The position numbers were made by a program, and so were the translations under genes. From assembly GCA_963669155.1 (NCBI GenBank), contig OZ022589.1, forward strand, positions 2,229,475-2,293,474: a stretch of DNA of 64,000 nt, in the 5' to 3' direction. Source of the DNA: Arbacia lixula (Eukaryota > Echinodermata > Echinoidea > Arbacioida > Arbaciidae). The notes under the pieces were generated by a model that saw only the letters and a program-made list of their open reading frames with translations, had not been told where the DNA came from and ran no database searches. Below, piece by piece: positions 44,048 to 54,905 of this stretch; the first letter of the stretch is position 1; the number at the start of each line of letters is the position of its first letter.

Positions 44048-44297
44048 GCCCTACTCTGACAAAAGGAAGCAAGTGACAAATCACTAAAATCTAGGTTATT
44101 GGTATTCTTAGATTGTACCCAGCATTCCCTACATACAGTCAAAATCTGGACAAGAAATATTCATCTCGCTGCGAGATATTCAATCTGACATAATGTGGTG
44201 TTGCACTAATGCCAATGCAAGTGACAGACACATTTTTCCCATTTACAAGAAAAGTCTCTTTTTTTAGTTGCTCCCTTTTGTCATAGTAGGGCAGCAT
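44048..44297. mobile_element. TIR element, CTGCCC family, copy 3 (inverted)
   Basis: Ends CTGCCCTACTCTGACAAAAG and CTTTTGTCATAGTAGGGCAG with flanking direct repeat CATT. The interior is the reverse complement of copies 1 and 2. Confidence 0.8.
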
Positions 44298-44727
44298 TGT
44301 TTCCATTATTTTTCTGTACCATGCGTAAACAAGCCAACACCCAAGCATCGCTTCTAATTTGGATTCACAGAGCACAAATATAGGGCTTGTGATTCAGATT
44401 TGTAAATGCTTTTATTCTTTAAAGTACATTTGGTTTGTCTCAATCGAACATTCGCCAATCTCTGATTTGCGTGCTTTCATTCATATCAACGTATTATCAG
44501 GGCTTCATCCTATTTGATGTACAAGGCCTATCATTGTGAAGGACTGTGCTGTATTTTTCGCTGATCCCCCGACTCCAATGATGAGAGTACAGTACATCCA
44601 AGAAGCAGCATGGATCATGCTCTGAGAGACCAGGTCACCAAAAATTTGTCATTTTCTGGTTTACTAAATTAAACCCACCTCGCATGATAACATCTTCCAA
44701 TAGTGCTTGCATTCTTCACATAACTTT

Positions 44728-45197
44728 TTAAAGGGAAAGTTCGCCCTGTAGTTCAATTGCTTTTAATCATAGCAAAAACATAAAAGCAACATATTAGTGA
44801 AAGTACAATGAAAATCCATCCAAAGATAAGAAAGTTATAATTATTTGTGACGTCACGAGTGAGCTGCTCTCCCATACGTATGTGGTCTTCTGTATGACTC
44901 CATAAATTGATGAAGAAATTATACATCCTTTTCATCTGTGTGTGTAAAAAAAATGTGTGTAATGATATATCAAATGCACATTTAAAATGTACATTTTTTA
45001 AGAAAAAGGAAATTTTCAAAAGGATTAGTACTTTACTTATAGTAGCTTGCTGGTGACTTAACAAAATTAAGAATTTGAGAATTCATATCTCTGCAATCCT
45101 TCGACACATTGTTACCAAACCTCACCAATTTGTGTCTTTCATGTTTTTGCTTAAAATGATCTAAACCACCTTAACTTCAGGGTGGACTTTCCCTTAA
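44728..45197. mobile_element. TTAA-flanked foldback element, family C
   Basis: TTAAAGGGAAAGTTCGCCC at the left and GGTGGACTTTCCCTTAA at the right. Interior shares the aaaatccatccaaagataag word with other copies. Confidence 0.75.
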
Positions 45198-45370
45198 ACA
45201 CTGTTACTAAATGTACTGTGCATGTCTGCAATCAGTGTTCACTTTTAACATACATGGACTTGTACTTGTTAGGTATTTGTGTGGTAACACTACCATTATG
45301 TGTATGGTGCTTGTTCCATGTGTTACCCGGTACACATCATTCATTTCAACCCCGATGAGGGTTCTTTCAT

Positions 45371-45742
45371 TGAAGGGAATATACTGTACTGGGAAGACAA
45401 AAAGCCTTCAAAAAAGTGAATGCGAGCAATCTTCTTGCCAATGGTTTTAAATTCATGTATTGTCCATTTTAGAAACTTGCTGAAAGTTATTCGCCCTCAA
45501 ATGATCCACATTTGGTGTAATTAATGATTGAATTACAAATCATCAAAATGTTCGGGCCGAACATTTTGAACATTACGCACTACATGTAATTACACCAAAT
45601 GTGGATCATTTCAAGGCAAATAACTTTCAGCAAGTTTCTAAAATGGACAATACATGAATTTAAGACCATTGGCAAGAAGATTGCTCACAATCACCTCTTC
45701 AAAGGCTTTTTTGTCTTCCCAATACAGTATATTCTCTTTAAC
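45371..45742. mobile_element. Foldback element, family B
   Basis: Starts gaagggaatatactgtactg and ends cagtatattctctttaa, with the central TTCGGGCCGAA palindrome and the paired agaaacttgctgaaagttat arms. Confidence 0.8.
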
Positions 45743-46424
45743 CTGTTTAGTTTCTGAGCCTGCTCTTCTCCACTCAGATATATAGAACAGTGCGACATCC
45801 ACGTAATATGCTGTAAGGACAATAGATGGCAGGTAATAAATCAACTTCAAATTGCTTTATAGGGGTGCAAATAAGCCCCGCCCCTTGGTTACTGCAGTTC
45901 CATGGCAAATGTTGAGATCTTAATGGGACCAACGTTCACAAAGGCCGTAAAATCTAACTGTGAGCAACGGGTTAAAAAGGGGGAAAAGAACCTTAATGCT
46001 ACAGTAAGAAGATGAAATGACATCCCCCTTGCTGTTGTACAGCAAACATAAAATGATGAGATGATCTTATAAATATCAAAATTACAATTCAAGAATTTTT
46101 GTGTGAATGTACACAAAATGAGCACATATACCGTATCACTGCAATTGCGTGCTTGTTTGCTGAAGTTATATGGAGATTCCTGAAGGTAAAACGAGCAGGG
46201 CCACACTCAGGAACACCTCGATTTGCGACAAAATTTTTTTACCCGAGCCGGGCCACGCTCCAGAACACCTCAATTTGCGACTTAGCACAAGATCGCGACT
46301 AACATGGATGTGCAGATCTTGAGGGTGGGGCAGTGCTGGCACTGGGGTGGGGCTGATAAGACCGCCGCTGAACGCCATTGATTGCATACCACAAAAGCTC
46401 ACTTGTATGTCCCTTTAAAGACAG
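45743..46424. repeat. Spacer with a two-copy 57-bp duplication
   Basis: gcagggccacactcaggaac at 46196 and gccgggccacgctccagaac at 46246, each followed by acctc(g/a)atttgcgac, form a diverged tandem pair. Otherwise nothing coding is seen. Confidence 0.5.
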
Positions 46425-46941
46425 CCCGTCCCTTTTTCAGATCACCACAAAACCATCAAAACATTGGCAAAACATATAGAGAAGTGTTAGCAAGCTGTAT
46501 ATTCATCATTTGAAACTGATACGTAGTGTAGAATTCAAATATTGCATGTAAACAACGTCTGATTAATAGTCTTTGCCTCAGGCTCTTAGCAGTTTGTGTT
46601 GAAATATCTGCTTTATTGATTAATCTGTTTATTAAATTATAAACCGCATTATGAAAAAAAATATTCTATAGAAGGAATCATTTCCAAAGTTTGGTAATTA
46701 CTCATAAAATTAGGATTTCACACATGCATAATAACCACATAGATACTGTAACAAAGACTAATACTTTTTTCGTAGTACGAAAAAAGTCGGTTTGAAATTT
46801 AACGGCTGAAATTTTTTCATACACAGAAAGCTTCAACATGCTATATTCTTAGAAATGGTCTTGAATCACACTTTCTTCAATTTACGATCGTGATAGACGA
46901 TTTCAAATTTTAAGCTTGCAAAAGGGACGGACAATCTTTAA
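46425..46941. mobile_element. TTAA-flanked miniature element, family D, copy 2
   Basis: TTAAAGACAGCCCGTCCC ... GGGACGGACAATCTTTAA. It shares nearly every base with copy 1, including the cgtagtacg palindrome and a run near acgatcgtgatagacg. Confidence 0.8.
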
Positions 46942-47559
46942 AGGTACAATTATGGGATAGGAGACAGAATGACCACTTTAACCCTTACCTTTAGGAATTC
47001 TTTAATACTTAAATTCATATTATCACTGAAAGTACAATGTGTTAGTCAAGTATGCATGTATGTGACTTTAATTTGTATTGAACTGTGCATGTACAAATAC
47101 ATGTATACACTCTATCTTGTTTTATCATTGTGATGTTACATGAATGTTATAGGAATTATTTGCAGTATCTAATGAACTTGTATCTTTCTTAAACCGTGAA
47201 GACGTGTTTTGGTTGTGAAGGTTTGTGGAAGGAAATTTCTAGTCTACAGGGATAACACTACATGTCATTTTGTGTACAATGTGCAACCTGTGTTTTATTG
47301 GGTGTTGTGTAGTACATGTATGTATTTCCTGGTTGTTCAGACTCAATATTTGTACGTAGTACAAAGAACATGCCAAAAAATGTGTTAGTATAAAGCTCCC
47401 TTGTATAACATGGCTTTGACTCTTGCACAGTGTATGTCACACTCGCAGTCTAGAACCGGAACTCTCAGGTACGTCTGGCAAATTTGCTTACTGTACATGT
47501 TTAGAAAATCAGATCAGTATTTTGAATCTTCATGGTGCTCCACAACCAAAAAATTACTT

Positions 47560-48000
47560 TTTTTCTTTCCAGGGCTCTTTTTGGAGAAACTTAAAAATTT
47601 TCCAGGGCTACTTTTTCATTTTCCAGGGCTCTTTTTCCACTTTCCAGGGCTACAATTTCTGGAGCTATTTCGCGGTTTTGTTTGCGTTTTTTTTTTTGTG
47701 TGTGTGTGTGTGTGTGTCAGGCGCGTACGCAGGATTTTTGTAAGGGGGGGGGGTTACAAGAAGGTGATGAGCATGGGGGGGGGGGGGTGGCGGGTTGTGG
47801 TAGTGGTAGGTTTTGGGGAGTGTTTTAGTGTTTTTTCTTCACAAATTTCTCCATTCCGTCAAGTCTCAAACAGTGCTCTTAGTGGGGGGGGGGGGGGGGG
47901 GGGGGTTCAGCCAAAAAAACTAAAAAAATTGGAGGCGAAAGAGGGGGGGGGGGGGTTGACCCCAAAAAAAATGAAAGGGGGGGGGGTTAACAAATTAAAA
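47560..48000. repeat. TTTCCAGGGCT tandem motif and poly-G tracts
   Basis: Four ttccagggct words at 24-36-bp spacing (47568-47655), a TG run, gcgcgtacgcaggattttt, then several runs of 8 to 22 G. A 201-codon frame runs through it but is low-complexity and unlike any protein. Likely overlapping transposon ends. Confidence 0.6.
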
Positions 48001-48063
48001 AGTTGATTCAGGTTAAATATTTCATTGGTGATATGACTAACGCAAAGAAGTTTTTGGCTTTGA

Positions 48064-48640
48064 GGCATAGTCAGACTAGCCAGGGCCAGGGGCAAAAACA
48101 TGCATACGGTAAGTACAATTTGATACAGATCTTGTCATCTGCAATTAACACTTGATAAATGTTATGTAGATCTAATGTAGTTTAACTTTGAAGATTTTCA
48201 ATGTCAAGGAATATGAAAAAAAAAATGCACGGCAAACTGTGTTGCCCGGCCATAAATGGTCACAACGGGATAGTCACAATCAAACAATATAGCTCTCCCG
48301 TAGTTACGGCCGCCTTACTAGTCGGCAAACTGGTATGCCACAGCAGCAGCCATACCCGTTTGCCAACTAGTAAGGCGGCCGTAACTACGGGAGAGCTATT
48401 GTGACTATCCCGTTGTGACCATTCATGGGCAACAGTTTGCCGTGCATTTTTTTTTCATATTCCTAGACATTGAAAATCTTCAAAATTCAACTACATTAGA
48501 TCTACATAACATTTATCAAATCTTAAATTTAGATTACAAGATTTATATCAAATTGTACTTACCGTACCGTATGTACTGTGCATGTTTACGTTTATGCCCC
48601 TGGCTCTGACTGAGCTGAGTCGCTGACGTCTGACTATGCC
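48064..48640. repeat. 577-bp near-perfect palindrome
   Basis: The left arm begins ggcatagtcagac (48064) and the right arm ends gtctgactatgcc (48640). The arms match through ggtaagtacaattt, gaagattttcaatgtc, gcacggcaaactg, ctcccgtagttacggccgcc and actagt. The spacer is about 25 bp around acagcagcagcc. Confidence 0.85.
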
Positions 48641-48688
48641 ATGCATAGCATAGCACTAGCAGCTTGACGGCCGAAGTTTTTAAGCTAG

Positions 48689-48856
48689 TTTGAAGTTTGA
48701 GAAAAACATGGATAAATTCCTGGTTCGAGCGGCTGTACGGGAAGCCGAAAACTTCTTTGCTTTATTCGTACCGCTAATGAATGGGTCATTAGATACTGAA
48801 CCCCTGTTGTTTCCGCTCGAACCAGGAATTTATCCATGTTCTTCTCAAACTTCAAA
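48689..48856. repeat. Inverted repeat, 40-bp arms
   Basis: Arms tttgaagtttgag...catggataaattcctggttc and their inverse, with an 85-bp loop. The frames that run through it on both strands are mirror products of the palindrome. Confidence 0.85.
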
Positions 48857-49017
48857 GCTCGCCACGGAAGCATTCATTATTCATGTACCGCGTATGCTTT
48901 GCATACACTACACAGTACACGTACGATCATATGCATGGCCGTCTAGCCTAGCGTCTAGGCCTAGCTAGGTATGCACTATGCATTCGTATCGGGCGCGCGC
49001 GCATGGAAGAAACTATG

Positions 49018-49114
49018 AAAAGCCGTTCCCGCCAAAACGCGTGCCATAACCATACGCGTGCAAGTCAGAACGTACGCGTATGGTTTTTGGCATGCATTAT
49101 GGCGGGAACGGCTT
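49018..49114. repeat. Inverted repeat, 40-bp arms, GC-rich
   Basis: Arms agccgttcccgcc...cgtgcc and ggcatgcat...ggcgggaacggct, short loop (gtcagaac). A direct repeat GGCGCGC...GCATGGAAGAAAC flanks both sides. Confidence 0.8.
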
Positions 49115-49569
49115 ACCATAGATATTGGGCGCGCCGCATGGAAGAAACGCTCCACGTGCGATGGATACTGCAATACACACAGCATGCATTCAGCAGTACA
49201 GTGAGTCGGTGAAACATGCTGTTTGCCTGCGCGCTCTCCATCTTTGCTGTGCAAATTGCCGCAGTATGCAGTGCGCGGCCGTCAAGCTAGGATTGGCTGC
49301 TTGTAGTCTAGTCGTGTGGCAAATGTTACGGGGGCGATTTCCTATTTCCACGAAATTGAATTTTTGGCCTGTTTCGGGGGCTCTTTTAGGTGTTTCCGGG
49401 GCGAATTCGCCCGCCGCCCCCGTGTATTTTTTTGGTTGGTGCTCCATGTCTAGCCCTAAAAGTACTTTTTGGTTGATATCTTGAATAAATCTGAAAAGTG
49501 CTATTAACATATGCGAAAATAATGCTTTGTAGTGTGTGTCTTTGTATTGCTCCACACAGGGTTACCATA

Positions 49570-50418
49570 CATGTACTTCAGGTAGGTTAAATATATCATG
49601 TTAAGTTACTGTACATGGAGGCTTCAATGAGGCGATGTTTAATAAAAAAATTTGGCAAAGTGATAAGTTTATAAGTGCTTACATGTACATAGAAACACAG
49701 TCATCATACTATCATTATATAAAAAAGTACTGTTTCTTGATAAGTTCAAAATGCATTGTCTTCCGGTACTTAAATACATACATTTAGAAAAAACATTTAT
49801 ATACATGTATATATAGGAGTCTTTCTTTCAGTAGAACTAAGAATATCTGAAATCTATGCAAAAGAGCTAAATTATGCCTGCATTTGTTAATATATTAACA
49901 ATTTAGCTAATTTGAATTCATTTAATTATATACATGTACTTAGAGAACAGTTATCGATCAAACCACTTTGACTGTTTAATCTTGACTAGCTGTCAAAAAG
50001 ATGGAGTTACGACTGCTCATCAGCAGAGTGCCATTTAAGGCAATATGAAATGCTTCAGCTTTCTCCAGAACTATGAACAAAGAAAAATCAGACATTGTTT
50101 CCAGTTTATGAACATCAACACATGTTACAAAGTTTTGAAGTTACATAATTGTTAAATTGTATGAGTATATCACAGTGATCAATTCTCTTGGTGCTTAATG
50201 CTGTAATAGTGTAGATCCCAAAAAACAAACATACAATTAAAGAGATACAGCGATGTTAGGTCCTATGTTTGTATTAGAGAATAAAGGGTAGTTTGAAGAA
50301 GATAATTCTGGCAAACATGGCCCCCGGTTGACCACTGACAATTGGTTCATGGGTCACAGTGCCATGAGGTGCCCGGACCCTCCTGCTGAAGTGTCCACAC
50401 TGGCCACCTCTAAAAATG
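49570..50418. other. No gene recognised
   Basis: AT-rich sequence with ACATGTA words; no frame, splice pair or repeat structure supported. Confidence 0.6.
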
Positions 50419-50578
50419 TTAAAGGGATAGTTCACCCTGAAGAAAAGTTGGTTTCAATAAAAGCAGAAACATGAAAGAAACATATTAGTGAAGGTTTGAC
50501 AAAAATTGGTCTAAAGAAAAAAAAAGTTATCAGATTTTGAAATTTTGATTTTGTGACATCACGTGCAAGGTGCTCTTT
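50419..50578. mobile_element. Left half of a family C element fused to a minisatellite
   Basis: TTAAAGGGATAGTTCACCC through cgtgcaaggtgctc, where the other copies continue ccatatgttgtg. Here the sequence passes directly into the 115-bp minisatellite. Confidence 0.65.
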
Positions 50579-51764
50579 CTTTTGTCATGGCTGAAGGGTG
50601 ATCAGTTCTGAAGGTGATATTTGGGCTGGTTGTGGGTTTTGGTTGTGGTTGCCGATGTTGTATTGGGACTGAAGCTAGCTGCCCTCTTTCTTTCGTCATG
50701 GCTGAAGGGTGATTTGTTCTGAATTTTTGTTCTGAATTTGGGCTGGTTGTGGGTTTTGGTTGTGGTTGCCGATGTTGTATTGGGACTGAAGGTAGCTACT
50801 CTCTTTCTTCATCATGGCTGGAGGATGATGATGAGTTGTGAAGGTGATATTGAGGCTGGTTGTGAGGTCTAGGTCACACTGGCCAATGTTGTAATGCGAC
50901 TGAAGGTAGCTACTCTCTTTCTTTCGTCATGGCTGGAGGATGATGATGAGTTGTGAAGGTGATATTGGGGCTGGTTGTGAGGTCTAGGTCACACTGGCCA
51001 ATGTTGTAATGCGACTGAAGGTAGCTACTCTCTTTCTTTCGTCATGGCTGGAGGGTGATGATGAGTTGTGAAGGTGATATTGAGGCTGGTTGTGAGGTCT
51101 AGGTCACACTGGCCAATGTTGTATTGGGACTGAAGGTAGCTACTCTCTTTCGTCATGGCTGGAGGGTGATGATGAGTTCTGAAGGTGATATTGAGGCTGG
51201 TTGTAGGGTCTAGGTCACACTGGCCAATGTTGTAATGCGACTGAAGGTAGCTGCCCTCTTTCTTTCGTCATGGCTGGAGGGTGATGATGAGTTGTGAAGG
51301 TGATATTGAGGCTGGTTGTAGGGTGTAGGTCACACTGGCCAATGTTGTAATGCGACTGAAGGTAGCTGCCCTCTTTCTTTCGTCATGGCTGGAGGGTGAT
51401 GATGAGTTCTGAAGGTGATATTGAGGCTGGTTGTGAGGTCTAGGTCACACTGGCCAATGTTGTATTGGGACTGAAGGTAGCTACTCTCTTTCTTTCGTCA
51501 TGGCTGGAGGGTGATGATGAGTTCTGAAGGTGATATTGAGGCTGGTTGTAGGGTCTAGGTCACACTGGCCAATGTTGTAATGCGACTGAAGGTAGCTGCC
51601 CTCTTTCTTTCGTCATGGCTGGAGGGTGATGATGAGTTGTGAAGGTGATATTGAGGCTGGTTGTAGGGTGTAGGTCACACTGGCCAATGTTGTATTGGGA
51701 GTGAAGCTAGCTGCCCTCTTTCTTTCGTCATGGCTGGAGGGTGATGAGTTCTGAAGGTGATATT

Positions 51765-52401
51765 AGGGACTTTTCGATTGGGTGAACGAGAGTGATGTGA
51801 CGCCCGGCGGCAGGCGTATGTCAACGCGTTTACTCCCCACGTTGAGCCGCTCCTGAAATGCGTTTCGATTTCGGGCGTCACGTCTAGTCAACGTAGTGAC
51901 GTCATGGCCCCTGTGGCCCGCATGGCAATCACTGATCTCCCCACTGGTGGCAATACGTATACGGGCGCGGTTAAAATGTATATGTGGGACTGTAGTGTGC
52001 ATTTTCAACTTGCTAGACGACAGAGCAAACAGGTACCTGATAGGCTGTAGTTGGTACGTCAGTGGTGCTCATGCTGTGTTAAGTGAGAAGATGATGAACT
52101 TTCTGGTAATATAGCCATTTATATTTTGTTTAAAAAAATAAATGGAAAAATCGTTGAACTTCCCACTGATTTGCTGTAACTCAGATCTTCCTCCGGCACC
52201 GTCCATATGAGAGGAGTATGACGTCATAGACAGCACGGGATGAGCCCGGCACGAGTGAATTGGGTGGTCGGTGAAAACCTGGGTGAACGCGTTGAGCCGA
52301 GGGGTGTTGAGCCGAGGTCTCGACGTTGACGCATGCGCGGTGCGTAAAAGTGACGTCATTCACGGTGACGCCTAGCGGCACGTCCAAATCGAAAAGTCCC
52401 T
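51765..52401. mobile_element. 637-bp TIR element inside the minisatellite, copy 1
   Basis: Ends AGGGACTTTTCGATTGGG and, inverted, AGGGACTTTTCGATTTGG. The target ATT of the unit word gatattgagg is duplicated on both sides. The interior holds two CGTT-rich subterminal blocks (gtcaacgcgttt; aacgcgttgagccgagg) and several TGACGTCA-like words. No transposase. Confidence 0.85.
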
Positions 52402-52973
52402 ATTGAGGCTGGTTGTGAGGTCTTGGTCACACTGGCCAATGTTGTAATGCGACTGAAGGTAGCTACTCTCTTTCTTTCGTCATGGCTGGAGGGTGATGAT
52501 GAGTTGTGAAGGTGATATTGAGGCTGGTTGTGAGGTCTAGGTCACACTGGCCAATGTTGTATTGGGACTGAAGGTAGCTACTCTCTTTCTTTCGTCATGG
52601 CTGGAGGGTGATGATGAGTTCTGAAGGTGATATTGAGGCTGGTTGTAGGGTCTAGGTCACACTGGCCAATGTTGTAATGCGACTGAAGGTAGCTGCCCTC
52701 TTTCTTTCATCATGGCTGGAGGGTGATGATGAGTTGTGAAGGTGATATTGAGGCTGGTTGTAGGGTGTAGGTCACACTGGCCAATGTTGTATTGGGAGTG
52801 AAGCTAGCTGCCCTCTTTCTTTCGTCATGGCTGGAGGGTGATGAGTTCTGAAGGTGATATTGAGGCTGGTTGTAGGGTGTAGGTCACACTGGCCAATGTT
52901 GTATTGGGAGTGAAGCTAGCTGCCCTCTTTCTTTCGTCATGGCTGGAGGGTGATGAGTTCTGAAGGTGATATT

Positions 52974-53610
52974 AGGGACTTTTCGATTGGGTGAACGAGA
53001 GTGATGTGACGCCCGGCGGCAGGCGTATGTCAACGCGTTTACTCCCCACGTTGAGCCGCTCCTGAAATGCGTTTCGATTTCGGGCGTCACGTCTAGTCAA
53101 CGTAGTGACGTCATGGCCCCTGTGGCCCGCATGGCAATCACTGATCTCCCCACTGGTGGCAATACGTATACGGGCGCGGTTAAAATGTATATGTGGGACT
53201 GTAGTGTGCATTTTCAACTTGCTAGACGACAGAGCAAACAGGTACCTGATAGGCTGTAGTTGGTACGTCAGTGGTGCTCATGCTGTGTTAAGTGAGAAGA
53301 TGATGAACTTTCTGGTAATATAGCCATTTATATTTTGTTTAAAAAAATAAATGGAAAAATCGTTGAACTTCCCACTGATTTGCTGTAACTCAGATCTTCC
53401 TCCGGCACCGTCCATATGAGAGGAGTATGACGTCATAGACAGCACGGGATGAGCCCGGCACGAGTGAATTGGGTGGTCGGTGAAAACCTGGGTGAACGCG
53501 TTGAGCCGAGGGGTGTTGAGCCGAGGTCTCGACGTTGACGCATGCGCGGTGCGTAAAAGTGACGTCATTCACGGTGACGCCTAGCGGCACGTCCAAATCG
53601 AAAAGTCCCT
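52974..53610. mobile_element. 637-bp TIR element inside the minisatellite, copy 2
   Basis: Appears identical to copy 1 and lies exactly 1209 bp away, with the same flanking repeat register. It was therefore copied with its host array, not by a second insertion. Confidence 0.85.
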
Positions 53611-53688
53611 ATTGAGGCTGGTTGTGAGGTCTTGGTCACACTGGCCATTGTGGTAATGCGACTGAAGGTAGCTGCCCTCTTTCTTTCG

Positions 53689-54173
53689 TCATGGCTGAAC
53701 TTTGATGAGTTCTGAAGGTGATATTGGGGCTGGTTGACATACAGAAGAGACAGTTCTCATTAGCCAGATTGACAAAGTGGCCTGTGATGGGCAGTCGGTG
53801 CAGATGATGGGTCTTTCCAGCATGGTTGCCATGTTAGAATGGCAGGATGAACGATGGACAGACGTTATCAGGGTTGGGGCGGCCTTATCTTGGGTGATGT
53901 CCAGAACGTGGAAAGTCACTTGCAGCAGAGACTCCACAATGTAGATCTCCTTGCTCGCTGTCTGTGGGACTGCATCAGTCCAGATCAGTAAGTTTGATCT
54001 GATGGATTCCAGAAGGGTCAGCTTTCCCTTGAGTTTGCTAACATGGTCTTCATCATCGTTATTATCGTCATCAGGATCTGTATTAGGGGTGAATATTGGC
54101 TGCCATAGTCCTCCAGGATTCTCGGTCTTGGGCTTTTCTAGCGAGTGCTCCGTACTGTTTGATATATGTCCAC
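53689..54173 (-). other. About 160-codon open frame, no start codon near its 5' end, function unknown
   Basis: A different frame from the LINE-like tail, open from about 54173 to a stop at 53689 that lies inside the first minisatellite unit. It contains an acidic run (NTDPDDDNNDDEDHVSKLKG), then LESIRSNLLIWTDAVPQTAS and a Cys-containing segment. It could be an exon of a local gene or a chance open frame in a retroelement 3' region. No domain recognised. Confidence 0.25.
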
Positions 54174-54190
54174 TGCTTTACACTTTCAAC
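54083..54190 (-). pseudogene. Possible non-LTR retrotransposon ORF2 C-terminal tail
   Basis: The frame reads KQWTYIKQYGALARKAQDRE then SWRTMAANIHP and a stop. The pattern of Ala-Gln-Asp-Arg-x-x-Trp-Arg close to a stop is typical of the extreme C terminus of LINE reverse-transcriptase polyproteins. Only about 35 codons are visible; no reverse transcriptase domain lies upstream in any frame. Confidence 0.4.
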
Positions 54191-54374
54191 CAGTTAAATT
54201 GATGGCCTTCCTCTGCAAGTTGTCCTAATGGCTTCTTCAGTTTATAATGTGGCTGTCAGTTTTTATAAACAGGTTTTTTGAGCGGGTTGACTTCGCTTCG
54301 CACTCATTCAAATTCTTATCCAAAAATGGCATTTTATTGTCTCTTAAGCATTAAGATTCTATGTGATGTGTCAC

Positions 54375-54905
54375 TCACTTTACAGATGTTTTGCTGCATG
54401 TACAATTCACCATACCTTTCGTTGCTTTAAGATCCTCTTTGATCGCGCTCAGTTCGCAGCTTACTTGGTCCAGCCTGGTGTTCACCTGAGCAGCGAGGGC
54501 GGCAAACATCCCCGTAAGCTCGTGGATTTCGCTCCGCAGGGCCTGCAGCTCATGTGAGGCACAGGTCTCTGACTCTGTCGATGGTGAAGATGGCTTGCTT
54601 GGCTGTTGTCGGTGCACTCCGGAATGGGCGCGTTGTGACGGCGCCATCATAATCAATGCTTCAGTCACACCCTGGCTAGAGTTTCTGACCTCTCTGTTCC
54701 ACGGTCCGCTCGATGAGCTCCGGAAACCATCATGATCTTTAGCCCTGCTCATATTTGGTTTGATTCTTAAAGATTTTACTACTCCTTTGAGCTGCGTTAG
54801 TTCTGGTACTGCTAGAGTGTAATGTACAAATGTAAGTCGAGGAGAGCTTGTGGCCTTTTGAATCCTTACAATACACCCAGACCCACCTAGCTGAGACCTT
54901 GGCAT
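54375..54905 (-). CDS. 176-codon frame with C-terminal coiled coil; LINE ORF1-like or exon, unrecognised
   Basis: An open frame from ATG at 54905. The middle is Ser/Pro/Gln-rich. The C-terminal part LQALRSEIHELTGMFAALA, VNTRLDQVSCELSAIKEDLK shows heptad-like hydrophobic spacing, as in ORF1 proteins of some non-LTR retrotransposons and in many coiled-coil proteins. A good splice donor (AAAG|gtatgg, about 54412) precedes the stop. A candidate acceptor (cttgcag|AGG, about 54216) would add a short terminal exon, so a spliced host gene is also possible. RT-like tail sequence lies just downstream on the same strand. Confidence 0.35.
   Translation of the reverse strand: MPRSQLGGSGCIVRIQKATSSPRLTFVHYTLAVPELTQLKGVVKSLRIKPNMSRAKDHDGFRSSSSGPWNREVRNSSQGVTEALIMMAPSQRAHSGVHRQQPSKPSSPSTESETCASHELQALRSEIHELTGMFAALAAQVNTRLDQVSCELSAIKEDLKATKGMVNCTCSKTSVK

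Larger units (their letters stand above)
50570..53740. repeat. 115-bp minisatellite, about 17 units, interrupted twice
   Basis: The unit contains ctttcgtcatggctggaggg, gaaggtgatattgaggctgg and tcacactggccaatgttgta. Early units (50570-50800) are diverged. Two identical 637-bp elements interrupt the array at the same unit position. The unit length is not a multiple of three and no frame stays open. Confidence 0.95.

Noticed and set aside
47401-48006. 201-codon plus-strand frame, longest in the window
   Set aside because: Made of repeated FPGL units from the ttccagggct motif, a TG run and poly-G; no gene-like composition.
51675-53596. Pairs of identical frames 1209 bp apart
   Set aside because: They lie in the duplicated 637-bp TIR element and carry no transposase or other motif.
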